From the NCBI RefSeq assembly GCF_014645195.1, contig NZ_BMLK01000022.1, positions 1 to 64,000 of the forward strand: DNA of 64,000 nt, read 5' to 3'. Position 1 is the first letter of the stretch. Every line of letters starts with the position of its first letter. Positions 63,373-64,000 of this stretch are shown one piece after another. The translations under genes were made by a program, and so were the position numbers. Origin of the DNA: Novosphingobium indicum. GTDB taxonomy: Bacteria; Pseudomonadota; Alphaproteobacteria; Sphingomonadales; Sphingomonadaceae. Below the pieces are notes generated by a model. It worked only from the letters and a program-made list of their open reading frames with translations, was not told the DNA's origin and searched no databases.

Positions 63373-63864
63373 GTGCCCACAAGCATGGCAATGGATCAGT
63401 TCAAGGGCGCGCTTGCCCATGCGCCGATCGGTGTTCTTATTGTCGATGTCACCGGCACCGTTGCCTGGTCGAATGCCGCCGCTGCAGCCATGATGGGCAG
63501 CCACGATCCCGAAATGCTCTGCCATTCGGATCTCGAGCCATGGCTCGACTCCCAGGATGCCGTCACCCTGCGCCGGATGCTGGCGCTGCATTTCAGTGCT
63601 GCGGCATCCAAGCGGAAATCCCACACCTGCCACCTCGGCCTTCCCTCCGGCACCGATGCTCCGCGCCGGGCGCTCTGGACCCTGGCTCCTTTGGCGGAGC
63701 AAAGCGGACGGCACGCCATCCTGTTTCTGCAGGATGCGGCAAATGATCCATCCCCGGCTCGCGGCATTCCCTTGTATTTTCGGGGAGAACTGGGCCACCT
63801 TGCGCCAAGCCGGTCGCGTATGCGGCCACTAAAGGGGCCCGCTTTCCTCGAACGTCTGGGGTAG
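63373..63864 (+). CDS. Small PAS-domain protein
   Basis: A 163-aa protein whose residues 8-120 form a PAS domain (ALAHAPIGVLIVDVTGTVAW, with SNAAAAAMMG following). There is no output domain; the C-terminal 40 residues are Pro/Arg-rich. The start is a GTG with AAGGGAGAG upstream. It may be a redox or ligand sensor acting through a partner. Confidence 0.7.
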   Translation: MPTSMAMDQFKGALAHAPIGVLIVDVTGTVAWSNAAAAAMMGSHDPEMLCHSDLEPWLDSQDAVTLRRMLALHFSAAASKRKSHTCHLGLPSGTDAPRRALWTLAPLAEQSGRHAILFLQDAANDPSPARGIPLYFRGELGHLAPSRSRMRPLKGPAFLERLG

Positions 63865-64000
63865 CTGCCCGACAAGCGCAGAAGCGCAAAGCCTTCCCTG
63901 CGCCGCCAATGAACCGAGACTCCGCCGGGATGATACTTCGCAGCGGCGATACGTCTTGACCGGTTCAGCACTGGACCGGGGCTCCGCGATCCGCAATCCT

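Noticed and set aside
63235..63798. Minus-strand frame opposite the PAS gene
   Set aside because: No domain or ribosome site; the plus-strand frame has a PAS signature and a good ribosome site.

Overview
The window reads as a chromosomal stretch from a GC-rich alphaproteobacterium of the order Sphingomonadales, most likely Novosphingobium or a close relative. This is an inference from gene content: a TonB-dependent receptor with catabolic neighbours, a spinster-type MFS transporter, a putidaredoxin-type ferredoxin next to a CYP101-like P450, isocitrate lyase divergent from a ScfR/RamB-type regulator, and an alphaproteobacterial-style che operon. I saw no tRNA, rRNA, CRISPR array, transposase or integrase. 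Two lower-GC hypothetical genes (114-554 and 35878-36498) look like acquired material.

Layout. 0-9 kb: a lower-GC hypothetical gene, an asparagine-synthase-like amidotransferase overlapping a GMC oxidoreductase, an MFS permease, a DUF2721 membrane protein, mannose-phosphate genes (manA, manC), a TonB-like energy transducer and a dienelactone-hydrolase-like enzyme. 9.9-25.5 kb: a catabolic region with a TonB-dependent receptor, two aminoglycoside-phosphotransferase-fold (LvaA/ACAD10-like) kinases, a CaiB-type CoA-transferase, a DUF35 OB-fold protein with a Cys-less thiolase-like partner, an amidohydrolase, a spinster MFS, a P450, an IclR regulator and an acyl-CoA synthetase. 25.5-29 kb: the ScfR/RamB-type regulator and isocitrate lyase, i.e. 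the glyoxylate shunt. 29-36.5 kb: two GGDEF-EAL proteins, a TauD-type dioxygenase, a PfkB-type sugar kinase and a small cassette. 36.7-44.8 kb: a TetR regulator divergent from a ferredoxin-P450 pair, a basic coiled-coil protein, a hydrolase-aldo/keto reductase pair, a MATE exporter and a DUF938 methyltransferase. 44.9-52.5 kb: a che operon (STAS, cheA, cheR, cheB, cheD, cheY, cheW, small protein) with a divergent CheB paralogue that has lost its catalytic histidine. 52.6-64 kb: an EmrAB-type efflux pump with its own outer-membrane factor and TetR, a second TetR divergent from an LplT-PlsC-Aas fusion, a ChaN-like protein, a one-domain asparaginase and a small PAS protein.

How the parts may work together. 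The 8.8-25.5 kb region looks like one catabolic regulon. Copies of a TTCR-N6-CGAA element, several with the core CTATTT/G, lie upstream of the hydrolase, the CoA-transferase, the amidohydrolase operon, one kinase, the IclR gene itself and the acyl-CoA synthetase; a weaker copy precedes the receptor. A plausible reading is uptake by the receptor/TonB/MFS set, P450 hydroxylation, CoA activation, phosphorylation of a hydroxyacyl-CoA by the APH-fold kinases, and retro-aldol cleavage by the DUF35/thiolase-like pair, with acetyl-CoA entering the glyoxylate shunt through the adjacent isocitrate lyase. The substrate cannot be told from the sequence.

Other observations worth checking are a three-way-junction-like structured element between the divergent cheB paralogue and emrB, perfect palindromic operators for three TetR regulators, and a long inverted repeat just ahead of the last gene.
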